Source: CAZLFA01 sp964558665 (lineage in GTDB: Bacteria; Desulfobacterota; Syntrophia; Syntrophales; PHBD01). Taken from it: a stretch of 64,000 nt of DNA. Below the pieces are notes generated by a model. That model saw only the letters and a program-made list of their open reading frames with translations. It searched no databases and was not told the DNA's origin. The stretch's first letter is position 1. The number at the start of each line of letters is the position of its first letter. A program made the position numbers and the translations under genes. The stretch covers positions 17,806-81,805 of the forward strand of contig CAZLFA010000007.1 of assembly GCA_964558665.1 (NCBI GenBank), in the 5' to 3' direction. Positions 1 to 8,280 of this stretch are shown here, one piece after another.

Positions 1-503
1 CGGCCCCTATAGACGATGTTTTCATGAACGGCACTGTAGTATTCATAGCCCCAAATATATGACTTCGTACACCGGTAGATTTCAGACAGGGTTGTCTCTA
101 TATCCATGGGATGGATGTGAATGAGAACTCCGGAAGTGAAGACGAGATCGAAAAAATTGTCTTTAAAGGGAATATCGAAAGCCGTTCCGCGGACAAAATG
201 AATTCCCTGTGTACGTTCACATGCCAAATTAATTGCATTGTACTGTACATCAATTCCGTAGAGCCTTGAAAATCCCATCTTCTGCAGCAGAACAAGCTGG
301 TTGGCCACATTGGAACCAACCTCCAGGATGGCTATGTTACGATCGAGATTACCCAGAAATTCTTCGTTCAATTGCGATCTGGTCAAGCCAAGATTTGATT
401 GAAAGAGGACATCCGTTTCTTCCGGAGAACGCAGGTTTCGATCAGTGTAATTCTTACCGAATTCATTAGACCAAGCCTGCATCTGTAGAGGAATATTTTG
501 CAT
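1..503 (-). CDS. Class I SAM-dependent methyltransferase, 3' end cut by window edge
   Basis: Reading the minus strand from an ATG at 503 gives an open frame of 167 codons that runs off the left edge, so the C-terminus is missing. About 60 residues in is the glycine-rich SAM-binding motif (ILEVGSN), then an acidic motif II (YGIDVQ) and a motif near FDLVFTSGVLIHI. The style (LIHIHP, TxxSEIYR) resembles methyltransferases found beside nonulosonic or deoxysugar genes (the pseudaminic-acid-associated methylase family). It is the last visible gene of a minus-strand surface-sugar cluster, 45 bases after the PIG-L deacetylase gene, and probably methylates a sugar intermediate; that substrate is inference. 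The ribosome binding site is weak. Confidence 0.75.
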   Translation of the reverse strand, partial: MQNIPLQMQAWSNEFGKNYTDRNLRSPEETDVLFQSNLGLTRSQLNEEFLGNLDRNIAILEVGSNVANQLVLLQKMGFSRLYGIDVQYNAINLACERTQGIHFVRGTAFDIPFKDNFFDLVFTSGVLIHIHPMDIETTLSEIYRCTKSYIWGYEYYSAVHENIVYRG

Positions 504-548
504 ATATGTCAAACTCTACGAATCCATATTCATGATTTGTCGGACCTA

Positions 549-1175
549 CTATATGAGATAACGGACCAGTTCAAAACACTCGGCATATTTCACGCCAATT
601 TTCTGTCCGTCGTTTTCATGTTGTTTGATGAAGAAGTCCAACCACTGATAACGTACCCGTTCAAGCTCTGATTTATGGGCCTTGATCACTTCTATCTTTT
701 TGTCCATTACCAGGGTAATATCAGAATAGAAATTACCTTGAAACTGCTGCTCAGTATCATAGAAATTACTGCGGTACATCAGAAATCGCGGCACATGTCG
801 AGCCGCCATAAGTGTACTTCGTCCGGCATATTGATGGTCGCGATGTAAGTCTCCAACCCAGTGACTGTAGACTATGTCAATTTCAAATTTCTCAATAAAG
901 TTTGTCAGTAAAACACCTAGATGGTCGTCAAAAGGAACATTAAAAGTTTTATAATCTAAGCATATTAACTCGGCTTCAATAATAGCTGCAGCTATACTGC
1001 CTTCATTCATCGCCTCTTCCCTGGTACGAATGATTTTTCCATCGGGACCTTCATAGGAGGAGTCTGTAATAACTATCATAATAACTTTATCGCCGTTCAT
1101 CACGTGTTTTATCAACGTTCCGCTGCAACCAAGTTCAAGATCGTCATAATGTGCTCCTACACCTAATATGTTCAT
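549..1175 (-). CDS. PIG-L (LmbE) family deacetylase
   Basis: A 208-residue protein of the PIG-L/LmbE zinc deacetylase family, which removes N-acetyl groups from amino sugars such as GlcNAc conjugates. The N-terminal zinc motif is seen as GAHYDDLELGCSG (canonical AHPDDxxLGxGG, Pro replaced by Tyr), and the downstream metal histidines as DLHRDH near residue 112. Length is usual for the family. The ATG has an AAGGA seven bases upstream. It lies 68 bases after an aminotransferase gene in a nucleotide-sugar cluster, so it probably deacetylates a sugar made by that cluster. No signal peptide is seen, so it should act in the cytoplasm. Confidence 0.85.
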   Translation of the reverse strand: MNILGVGAHYDDLELGCSGTLIKHVMNGDKVIMIVITDSSYEGPDGKIIRTREEAMNEGSIAAAIIEAELICLDYKTFNVPFDDHLGVLLTNFIEKFEIDIVYSHWVGDLHRDHQYAGRSTLMAARHVPRFLMYRSNFYDTEQQFQGNFYSDITLVMDKKIEVIKAHKSELERVRYQWLDFFIKQHENDGQKIGVKYAECFELVRYLI

Positions 1176-1243
1176 TTCACAATCCTTTCATCTTTATGAT
1201 GAATATTTTCTGATTCCAGGCAAAAAGAAATACTTACGATTGG

Positions 1244-2389
1244 TTAGTTAATAAAGCTGGAAACTGCTTTACATACAAACGTTACGTCATCTTTAGTCAT
1301 GCCTGGATACATAGGTAGCGTTACCAGGCGATCAGATATTTTTTCTGTTAATGGCAGAAATCCCTTATAATGCGGAAATTGACGTAGAAAGTAATTAAAT
1401 AAGTGAATAGGTGGGTAATGAATGCTTGACTGTATCCCCACTGTTTTTAAGTATGCCATTAATTCAGTTCTCTTGTGGCTATCATTAAGAAGAATGGGAA
1501 ATAGATGGTGCGAAACAGTATCTGTACTATTGCTGAAAGGTATTTTGATTTCTTTTATCAAATTAAACCTGTCTCTGTAATGAGAGAATACTCGTTTGCG
1601 TTCGGTGTTATTGCTGGACAGCTTTTTTAATTGAACAATACCTAATGAGGCTCGCATTTCATCCATTCGATAGTTAAAACCCAGATCCGAGACGTCATAT
1701 GTAAATGCATGACCTTGATGTCGATCCCATGTCACGCTGCTCATGCCATGTGAGCGCAAGAGCCTAATCCTGTCGGCGATCTGGTCATTATTGGTGGTAA
1801 CCATACCGCCTTCGCCAGTAGTCATATTCTTATTTGAAAAGAAACTGAAGCAGCCGGCGTCTGAGACAGCACCGCAGCTTTTTTCTCTGTAACGTGATCC
1901 CAATGCATGAGCACAATCTTCTATTACATAGAGATTGCTCTTTTGGGCTATGCTGCATATGCTTTCCATGTCGCATGGATAACCACCATAATGAACTACA
2001 ATAATAGCTTTTGTTTTTTTTGTTATTTTTCTTTCGATATCTGAAGGAGATATATTCAAATCGGACGAAGAAGAGATGTCGGCAAATACAGGTTTTGCCC
2101 CTGTGTAGATAATGGAATTAGCCGTTGCTACAAAAGAGAAGGATGGACAGATTACTTCATCATCGTTTTTAAGGTTGATTGCGAGATTGGCAAGATGTAA
2201 AGCTGCTGTTCCACTGGATAGAGCGATGGCATGTTTTGTACCAATGTATTCGGCAAATTGGCGTTCAAATTCTTGACATGTTTCCCCCATTGTCAGCCAG
2301 CCGGAATCCAGGACTGCTTCGACAGCAGCTTTTTCCCGTTCATCAAAAGATGTATTGAAAATAGGTATTTTCCAGAACGGCGTATCCAT
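1244..2389 (-). CDS. DegT/DnrJ/EryC1/StrS family PLP-dependent sugar aminotransferase
   Basis: A 381-residue fold-type I aminotransferase that adds an amino group to a nucleotide-linked keto-sugar. Seen: GWLTMG near the N-terminus, the SSGTAALHLA cofactor-phosphate motif near residue 60, IEDCAHALGS near 160 (Asp that pairs with the PLP pyridine), and the PLP lysine in FFSNKNMTTGEGG near 187. Length fits the family. It starts 10 bases after the nucleotidyltransferase stop. Downstream of a LegB-type 4,6-dehydratase it would be expected to produce a 4-amino-4,6-dideoxyhexose (LegC-like role). That assignment rests on neighbours. The sugar position it aminates cannot be read from the sequence. 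Confidence 0.9.
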   Translation of the reverse strand: MDTPFWKIPIFNTSFDEREKAAVEAVLDSGWLTMGETCQEFERQFAEYIGTKHAIALSSGTAALHLANLAINLKNDDEVICPSFSFVATANSIIYTGAKPVFADISSSSDLNISPSDIERKITKKTKAIIVVHYGGYPCDMESICSIAQKSNLYVIEDCAHALGSRYREKSCGAVSDAGCFSFFSNKNMTTGEGGMVTTNNDQIADRIRLLRSHGMSSVTWDRHQGHAFTYDVSDLGFNYRMDEMRASLGIVQLKKLSSNNTERKRVFSHYRDRFNLIKEIKIPFSNSTDTVSHHLFPILLNDSHKRTELMAYLKTVGIQSSIHYPPIHLFNYFLRQFPHYKGFLPLTEKISDRLVTLPMYPGMTKDDVTFVCKAVSSFIN

Positions 2390-2399
2390 TATGTTGAAC

Positions 2400-3122
2400 T
2401 TACCAATCTGTGTCCGGTAGAAACTTCTTTTTCATGGTGTTAAACATCTCTTGTGCCTCGTGATAATCATCATGGCGCCCGATGTCCAGCCAGTAATCAT
2501 CAGATGGGTATCCGTAGACTTTTTCTCCATTTCTGATTAGTTTTATGACCAGATCCGGAAAATCAAGAAATTTATCAGGTTCTATATATTTGAGTACTTC
2601 AGGCTCGTACACGTATACTCCCATACTTACCGGATATATTTTTTCAGGTTTTTCCAAATAGGATGTAAGTAAATAGTTTTCGTCAGCCTCAATTACTCCA
2701 AGATCTATCTTAATTTTTTTCATGTACATGCCGATTGTCATGATTCCGCGCTTCTCCTTGTGATAGGTAATCAGTTTAGAATAATCTAAGGCTGTGAGGA
2801 TATCACCATTCATGACAAGAAATGTATCATTCATGTCTGTTAAGAGACCCAATGACCCTGCCGTGCCCATAGGCTTTTTTTCTTTGATGTAGGAAATGTT
2901 GACACCACTCATTTGACCGTTGAGGTTCTGGAAATATGCCTGTATCAGTTCAGCTAGATGGCCTACTATGAGAGTAATATCGTTAATGCCATGATTTGCA
3001 AGTTGGCGAATAATAATGTCAATTATTGGTTTCTCTCCGAGAGGCACTAAAGGTTTGGGAAAAACTGTTGTGAAGGGTGCCAGCCTTGTGCCTCTGCCGC
3101 CTGCGAGAATTATTGCACGCAT
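2400..3122 (-). CDS. Sugar-1-phosphate nucleotidyltransferase
   Basis: A 240-residue nucleotidyltransferase that couples a sugar 1-phosphate to an NTP. The start holds the signature loop LAGGRGTRLAPFT with FPKPLVPLG (lysine of the PKPL motif). A further conserved region is VMNGDIL near residue 107 (metal-binding Asp), and WLDIGRHDDY lies near the end. The protein is short, lacking the C-terminal beta-helix of longer GlmU-type enzymes. It lies 18 bases downstream of the LegB-type dehydratase gene, so it likely activates the sugar that LegB uses, as PtmE does in legionaminic acid synthesis. The nucleotide (GDP, UDP, CDP or dTDP) cannot be told by eye. Confidence 0.88.
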   Translation of the reverse strand: MRAIILAGGRGTRLAPFTTVFPKPLVPLGEKPIIDIIIRQLANHGINDITLIVGHLAELIQAYFQNLNGQMSGVNISYIKEKKPMGTAGSLGLLTDMNDTFLVMNGDILTALDYSKLITYHKEKRGIMTIGMYMKKIKIDLGVIEADENYLLTSYLEKPEKIYPVSMGVYVYEPEVLKYIEPDKFLDFPDLVIKLIRNGEKVYGYPSDDYWLDIGRHDDYHEAQEMFNTMKKKFLPDTDW

Positions 3123-3140
3123 ATCATTACACCCAGAACC

Positions 3141-4148
3141 TCATATGTTATAAATGGATGGTTTGTAAAATGGCCTGAATTTTGCGTTATTGAACCATTG
3201 TATAGTTTCATGCAATCCTCTCTTTAGTCCTTCATAACCCTGATATTCTGGTTTCCATCCCAGTATTTCCTTTGCACGACTATTATCCGCCCAAAGACGT
3301 CCAACTTCACTGGAATCCGGTCTGAGACGAGATGAATCAGTTTCTATATGAACAGGAACATTCATAATTTCTGATATAAGCTTTACGAGATCTCCTATGG
3401 ATATTTCATAGTTACTTCCAATATTAAAAACTTTACCTATAGATCTCTCAGATAGCAACACACTTATAAATCCATTCACTGTGTCTCTTACGTAGTTAAA
3501 ATCACGAGTAGGATGGAGTGCGCCTAACCTGATTTTTGTCCTTTTAGCGATTATCTGAGTTATTATAGTTGGGATAATAGCTCTTGCAGACTGACGAGGT
3601 CCGTAAGTGTTGAAGGGACGAATAATTGATACTGGAATTTTATACGAATGGAAAAACGATAATGCAAGCTGGTCTGCTCCGATCTTCGAAGCTGCATATG
3701 GTGATTGTGCTTGTAAGGGATGAATTTCTGTTATTGGAACAAAATTTGCTGTTCCGTATACTTCGCTAGTTGAAGTATGTACTATTTTAGCTAATCCAGT
3801 TTCAAGAGCACACTGGAGAATATTCATCGTCCCTTTGATGTTGGTATCAATAAAGGAGTCTGGAGATTCATATGAGTAGGGAATACTAATAATTGCTGCA
3901 AGGTGTAGTACCGCGTCACAGCCAATCATTGATTTTTTCACACTTATCGGATCACGAATATCACCGAAGTGGAAGTCGATGCTTGATTTTATTTCTTTTG
4001 CTGATTGTTCTAACCATCCCAGAGAATTCAACGAATTATATCTTATAAAGGCTCTTATGGAGAATCCTCTCTTGATCAATTCTTCAACAAGATGTGAACC
4101 TATGAAGCCGCCAGCACCAGTAACCAGGATTTTTTTTAAATAGGCCAT
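3141..4148 (-). CDS. legB: NAD-dependent 4,6-dehydratase, LegB-like (extended SDR)
   Basis: A 335-residue extended short-chain dehydrogenase. The Rossmann motif is TGAGGFIGSHL at the N-terminus, the active-site stretch is HTSTSEVYG, and the catalytic YxxxK is in SPYAASKIGADQ. The long stretch from HTSTSEVYG through RPFNTYGPRQSARAIIP matches my memory of LegB, the GDP- or UDP-GlcNAc 4,6-dehydratase that opens legionaminic acid synthesis; other dTDP-glucose-type dehydratases remain possible. It is the first gene of a run with nucleotidyltransferase, aminotransferase, deacetylase and methyltransferase on the same strand. Synthase genes for a full nonulosonic acid (LegI, LegF) are not visible and would have to lie left of the window. 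Confidence 0.82.
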   Translation of the reverse strand: MAYLKKILVTGAGGFIGSHLVEELIKRGFSIRAFIRYNSLNSLGWLEQSAKEIKSSIDFHFGDIRDPISVKKSMIGCDAVLHLAAIISIPYSYESPDSFIDTNIKGTMNILQCALETGLAKIVHTSTSEVYGTANFVPITEIHPLQAQSPYAASKIGADQLALSFFHSYKIPVSIIRPFNTYGPRQSARAIIPTIITQIIAKRTKIRLGALHPTRDFNYVRDTVNGFISVLLSERSIGKVFNIGSNYEISIGDLVKLISEIMNVPVHIETDSSRLRPDSSEVGRLWADNSRAKEILGWKPEYQGYEGLKRGLHETIQWFNNAKFRPFYKPSIYNI

Positions 4149-4357
4149 AAAGATATGTCTGCCGTCACTGCCGTCCCAAATAATCTAAAATCATCTATTT
4201 GCCATGAGACCTTTGCATAACTCATCAATTTTTCATTAGCATTAAATAATTTAGTGCTTTGCGATGAACTCTATCGAATATATAAGATATTGATAATTAT
4301 TAACATTAAGTTTGGCTTGGCTTATTATCTGTATAAGCTTTATTCACACATCTTGAG
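4149..4357. other. Intergenic spacer, AT-rich
   Basis: These 209 bases separate galE (stop at 4358, minus strand) from the legB-like gene (start at 4148, minus strand). The stretch is strongly AT-rich and probably carries the promoter of the legB-like operon, but no convincing -35/-10 pair, hairpin terminator or gene was picked out. Confidence 0.4.
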
Positions 4358-5332
4358 TCAGCGGTTCAGGTCTTGTCGATGCCATTTACAGGCCGTTTCA
4401 ACTATATTGTCAATGCCTGAATACTGGGGTATCCAATTCAGGATCGAGGATGCCTTGCTGTTTGATCCCCGCAAAAAGGGGACATCGCCTTCACGCCTCG
4501 GACTCTCTATAGTTTTTATGGTCCTTCCCGTAATCGCCTGTACAGCACTTATAATTTCTTTTACCGAGTATCCTTTGTTATTGCCGATATTGAAGGAGTC
4601 GCTACTATTTGAAGCGCTCAAGTGTGATAGTGCTTTTATATGCGCATCGGCCAGGTCGTCGACGTGAACGTAATCCCTGATACATGTGCCGTCAGGAGTG
4701 GGATAATCATTACCGAAGATTTCCAGATGATCCTTTTTACCCAGTGCTGCGTGTATGGCAAGGGGAATCAAATGGGTTTCAGGGGTATGCCTTTCCCCTA
4801 TCTCTCCACACGGGTTCGCGCCGGCTGCGTTGAAGTACCTGAGATTTATATGCTTCATTCCATAGGCATGATCATAGTCCTGAAGAATCTGTTCAATCAT
4901 TGCTTTGCTTTTGGCATAAGGACTAACAGGACGTTGAGGATGATCTTCAGTTATTGGAACTTCGTCAGGGATGCCATATATCGCGCATGATGAAGAAAAA
5001 ATAAACTTTTTTATATTATATTTGAGCATTGCATTGAGCAGGTTAATAGTGTTGACGAGATTGTTTCCATAATAGCTCGAAGGATCAAAAACGGAATCTC
5101 CGACGTTAATGCTGCCTCCAAAATGCATGACGGATTCTATTGCGTGATGCTGGAAGCAGAGGTTTATCTGCTCAGGACAGGCCAGGTCTCCCAATATGAA
5201 GGTTCCCCACTTCAGAAAATCACTATGGCCTTTACTCAGGTTGTCGAAGACGATTGTTTTGTAACCCTTATCTGTAAGACGCTTGTTCACATGCGAACCG
5301 ATGTAGCCTGCACCGCCGACAAGTAGAATCAA
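4358..5332 (-). CDS. galE: UDP-glucose 4-epimerase
   Basis: A 324-residue SDR epimerase that interconverts UDP-glucose and UDP-galactose in the cytoplasm. Visible are the NAD-binding GGAGYIGSH at residues 6-14, FDNLSKGH, the catalytic serine region FSSSCAIYG (112-120), and YxxxK as Y139-AKS-K143. Also present is NLRYFNAAGA, which holds the sugar-binding region, then CIRDYVHVDDLADAH. Length is usual. The start is read as TTG at 5332 because an AAGGAG lies at good spacing upstream and no ATG is available nearby. It is separated by about 210 bases from the sugar cluster downstream and is probably the first gene of that strand, supplying galactose for the same surface glycan. Confidence 0.93.
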   Translation of the reverse strand: MILLVGGAGYIGSHVNKRLTDKGYKTIVFDNLSKGHSDFLKWGTFILGDLACPEQINLCFQHHAIESVMHFGGSINVGDSVFDPSSYYGNNLVNTINLLNAMLKYNIKKFIFSSSCAIYGIPDEVPITEDHPQRPVSPYAKSKAMIEQILQDYDHAYGMKHINLRYFNAAGANPCGEIGERHTPETHLIPLAIHAALGKKDHLEIFGNDYPTPDGTCIRDYVHVDDLADAHIKALSHLSASNSSDSFNIGNNKGYSVKEIISAVQAITGRTIKTIESPRREGDVPFLRGSNSKASSILNWIPQYSGIDNIVETACKWHRQDLNR

Positions 5333-5870
5333 TGAGTGTCTCCTTTAGAAAGCTCCGCTTGGTCGTTTCCAGTTTGATCTTTGGAAGCAACCCGGAAGGT
5401 TCATCATTCTTTCATCACAGCAGGCAGATGAACCGATTATTAATGATTGTTTAGTCACGTAATGCTGTTAATAACAAAACGCTACATAATTAAGCAATTA
5501 CCATGCCCATTTACATTGATGTTGTTGAGCTAACTGCTGAATGGGATTGAAAAACATCCGGCATGCGATGGCAGGAGTTTCGGTAAAGCCACTTTCACTG
5601 CTTGTTATTCTGTAAGATATTGAAAGCAAACAGCATATTGCAGTTACAACATCGATAAAAGATTATAGACAATTCTTTTATTATGATATCGGCATCTGCA
5701 GGAAAAAATTTATAATTTTCATTTTCTTGACTTGTTTCATGCAATAAGCCATTTATATTGCAATTGTCTGATGCGATTTATTCAGCATTCATCCTTTATC
5801 AAAAGGTCTTTTGCGTCATTATATTGACGATGCAGGATGGAAAATTGAACAATTTCATAGCTAAGTGCTT
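5333..5870. other. Long AT-rich divergent intergenic region
   Basis: About 540 bases without a gene lie between galE (minus) and pbpC (plus). The region is AT-rich throughout. A perfect 8-base inverted repeat (ATAAAAGA at 5655-5662, TCTTTTAT at 5674-5681) could form a small hairpin. A possible plus-strand promoter is TTGTTT at 5732-5737 with TATATT at 5754-5759, spacing 16, roughly 110 bases before pbpC. No tRNA, riboswitch fold or credible small open frame was seen. This marks the boundary between the AT-rich sugar cluster and the more GC-balanced core region. Confidence 0.4.
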
Positions 5871-8006
5871 ATGCTGAAAAAATATTTACTGTGGATTGTT
5901 GTCCTGCTCCTGCTGGCGCTGATTATTTTATATGTGACTGCCAGCGGGCTGATGCAGGATGGGCCTCTCCCCCCCTCTTATAAGAAAGTCAGGGCGGAGT
6001 ATCAGGTCTCGGACGCGGTTCTCCTCGACCGCCACGGACAGATTATTCACGAATTAAGGATTGATCCACAGGGGCGAAGGCTGGACTGGGTAGATTTGAA
6101 GGATATCTCTCCCTCTTTTATCAAAACACTGATTCATGCGGAAGACCGTCGCTTTTACGGCCATCATGGAGTTGACTGGCAAGCGGTGGGGGGGGCTTTT
6201 CTGCAGGGGATGAGGAAGGGAAAATTCCGCGGAGCAAGCACAATAACAATGCAGCTTGCGGCCAGGCTTGAAAAGACGGTGCGACCCAAATCGTCCAGGA
6301 GAACCTGGCGGGAAAAGATTCGCCAGGCAAAAGTTGCCCGGTCGATAGAGCGCACATGGACAAAGAAAGAAATTCTGGAAGCCTATGTAAACCTGATTAC
6401 ATTCAAAGGTGAACTTCAGGGAATAGCAGCCGCCTCCAGAGGTATTTTTGACAAGGAGCCGGGCGGGCTTACCGACAGGGATTCACTTATTCTCGTATCG
6501 CTGATTCCTTCAACCCACAGCGGCCTGGAAAACATTGCCGGAAGAGCGGCAATACTGGGCAGAGCTCTGGAAGTTGCCGTTAGTCCAGACGAAATCAAAG
6601 CACTCGTCCAGGAGACTATCGGCCGTCCCTATCGTCTTCGTCCTCAGATGTCCCTTGCCCCGCATGTGGCAAGGATGCTTCTGACGGAAAGCGGACAGCG
6701 CGTCAAATCTACCCTTGACGGCAGGCTTCAGGAGAACTCATATGAGATTCTCAATCGCCAGCTTGACATGCTCAAAGACCGTAACGTCCACGATGGCGCG
6801 GTTATTGTCGTGGAGAATGTAACCGGGGAGGTGCTGGCATATATAGGAAATTCCGGTGCCGGATCGTCATCACCCTATGTGGACGGAATCAGGGCCTTGA
6901 GGCAGGCGGGATCCACCCTCAAGCCTTTTCTGTATGAGCTTGCCCTGGAAAAAAGAATGCTGACCGCAGCTTCGATTATCGAGGATTCTCCCTTCCAGGT
7001 GGCCACGCCCACCGGGCTGTATGTGCCGGAAAACTACGGCAATGATTTTCTTGGACCTGTCAGCGTCAGAACCGCACTGTCTTCATCGCTGAATATTCCC
7101 GCTGTCCGGACAGTTGCAATGACGGGGATTGAGCCTTTTGTCAGCAGACTGAAAAAGCTGGGATTCGAAAGCATTAGAAAAGACGCGGATTATTATGGAC
7201 ACTCCATTGCCCTGGGGTCTGTGGACATCAGTCTGGCCGAACTGGTCAACGCCTATCGTGTAATGGCCAACGGAGGCAGATTCGGTGTACTCACGCTTGA
7301 GGCAGGAAAGGGAAGAAAACCTCTGAAGAGGGTTTTGGACAGGGATGCCGTCTTTATTATCTCCAGCATACTTTCCGACCGGGAGGCCCGAAGCGCCACC
7401 TTCGGCCTTGAAAACTATCTTTCCACCCGCTTCTGGACGGCCGTAAAGACGGGGACCAGCAAGGACATGAGAGACAACTGGTGTATAGGTTTTTCAGAGA
7501 AGTTCACGGTGGGTGTCTGGGTGGGCAATTTTTCCGGGGAGCCCATGTGGAATGTGACCGGCATCTCCGGCGCCGCCCCGGTATGGCTTGAGGTGATGAA
7601 CAGGCTTCATCCCCGTGGTGATTCGAAGAATCCGAAGCCGACCCCCGGAGTGATCGCCAGGGAAATAAGCTTTTCGCACCGTTTTGAACCGCAGAGGACA
7701 GAGTGGTTTATCAAGGGGACGGAACCGGAGGACAAGGTAACGCTTAACGCTCAGCATGAGACAAGGACAATCATATATCCCGCGGAAGGCTCAATAATCT
7801 CCCTGGATCCTGATATACCGGAAGACAATCAGAGCATTGCGTTCCAGGTTCAGGGCAGGGCGGGCAGGATCATCTGGCAGCTTGACAGCGAGATTATCGG
7901 TTCGGAAAGCACAATGATGTGGAAACCCCGGCGCGGCATCCATGTCCTGTCTGTACTTGACGAAAGCAAAAAGGTCCTGGATACAGTAAGGTTTACTGTG
8001 AAATAG
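5871..8006 (+). CDS. pbpC: Penicillin-binding protein 1C
   Basis: A bifunctional peptidoglycan synthase of about 711 residues with a single N-terminal membrane anchor, acting in the periplasm. The glycosyltransferase 51 domain shows EDRRFYGHHGVD (catalytic Glu) and GASTITMQLA. The transpeptidase domain has the SxxK serine in GSTLKPF, SxN in SSSLNIP, and KTGTS. The last 90 or so residues form the C-terminal domain typical of PBP1C. I prefer the ATG at 5871; a GTG at 5865 is in frame two codons upstream, and neither has a strong ribosome site. The gene stands alone, without the alpha-2-macroglobulin partner that often precedes pbpC in enterobacteria. Confidence 0.93.
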   Translation: MLKKYLLWIVVLLLLALIILYVTASGLMQDGPLPPSYKKVRAEYQVSDAVLLDRHGQIIHELRIDPQGRRLDWVDLKDISPSFIKTLIHAEDRRFYGHHGVDWQAVGGAFLQGMRKGKFRGASTITMQLAARLEKTVRPKSSRRTWREKIRQAKVARSIERTWTKKEILEAYVNLITFKGELQGIAAASRGIFDKEPGGLTDRDSLILVSLIPSTHSGLENIAGRAAILGRALEVAVSPDEIKALVQETIGRPYRLRPQMSLAPHVARMLLTESGQRVKSTLDGRLQENSYEILNRQLDMLKDRNVHDGAVIVVENVTGEVLAYIGNSGAGSSSPYVDGIRALRQAGSTLKPFLYELALEKRMLTAASIIEDSPFQVATPTGLYVPENYGNDFLGPVSVRTALSSSLNIPAVRTVAMTGIEPFVSRLKKLGFESIRKDADYYGHSIALGSVDISLAELVNAYRVMANGGRFGVLTLEAGKGRKPLKRVLDRDAVFIISSILSDREARSATFGLENYLSTRFWTAVKTGTSKDMRDNWCIGFSEKFTVGVWVGNFSGEPMWNVTGISGAAPVWLEVMNRLHPRGDSKNPKPTPGVIAREISFSHRFEPQRTEWFIKGTEPEDKVTLNAQHETRTIIYPAEGSIISLDPDIPEDNQSIAFQVQGRAGRIIWQLDSEIIGSESTMMWKPRRGIHVLSVLDESKKVLDTVRFTVK

Positions 8007-8061
8007 ATTGACAAAATTATTTTATTATATCGATAGCAAAGCGAGAGGGGGTGTACAGTAG

Positions 8062-8280
8062 ATGGGAGTAATATCAGTAAGATTGAATAAAGACGAAGAC
8101 AAGATGCTTAAATATTTATCCGAACATTTTAATGCCGATAAATCGACTCTTATTAAGAGATCATTATTTGAATTGTATGAAAACATGCGCGATAATGATA
8201 CTATAGATGCTTTTGAGATAAAAGAAAGCAAAGGGAGGATATCCTTTTTTACCGCGAATGATATTCTCGAAGAGAATTAG
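8062..8280 (+). CDS. Small ribbon-helix-helix protein, orphan antitoxin-like
   Basis: A 72-residue protein whose first half (ISVRLNKDEDKMLKYL, then NADKSTLIKRSLFELYE) fits a CopG/RelB-type ribbon-helix-helix DNA-binding fold. The C-terminal tail is acidic and could bind a toxin. A GAGGGGG lies about a dozen bases before the ATG, and a perfect TTGACA is found at 8008-8013 just after the pbpC stop, although no good -10 follows at standard spacing. No toxin gene is adjacent: the next gene, uvrA, is convergent, and the two stop codons overlap (TAG at 8278-8280, uvrA TAA read from 8279-8277). It is either a solitary regulator or the remnant of a toxin-antitoxin pair. Confidence 0.75.
   Translation: MGVISVRLNKDEDKMLKYLSEHFNADKSTLIKRSLFELYENMRDNDTIDAFEIKESKGRISFFTANDILEEN

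Noticed and set aside
5333..5870. tRNA or structured RNA gene in the long spacer
   Set aside because: No TpsiC-like GGTTCGAATCC stretch, cloverleaf arms or other conserved RNA core was seen; the sequence is simply AT-rich.
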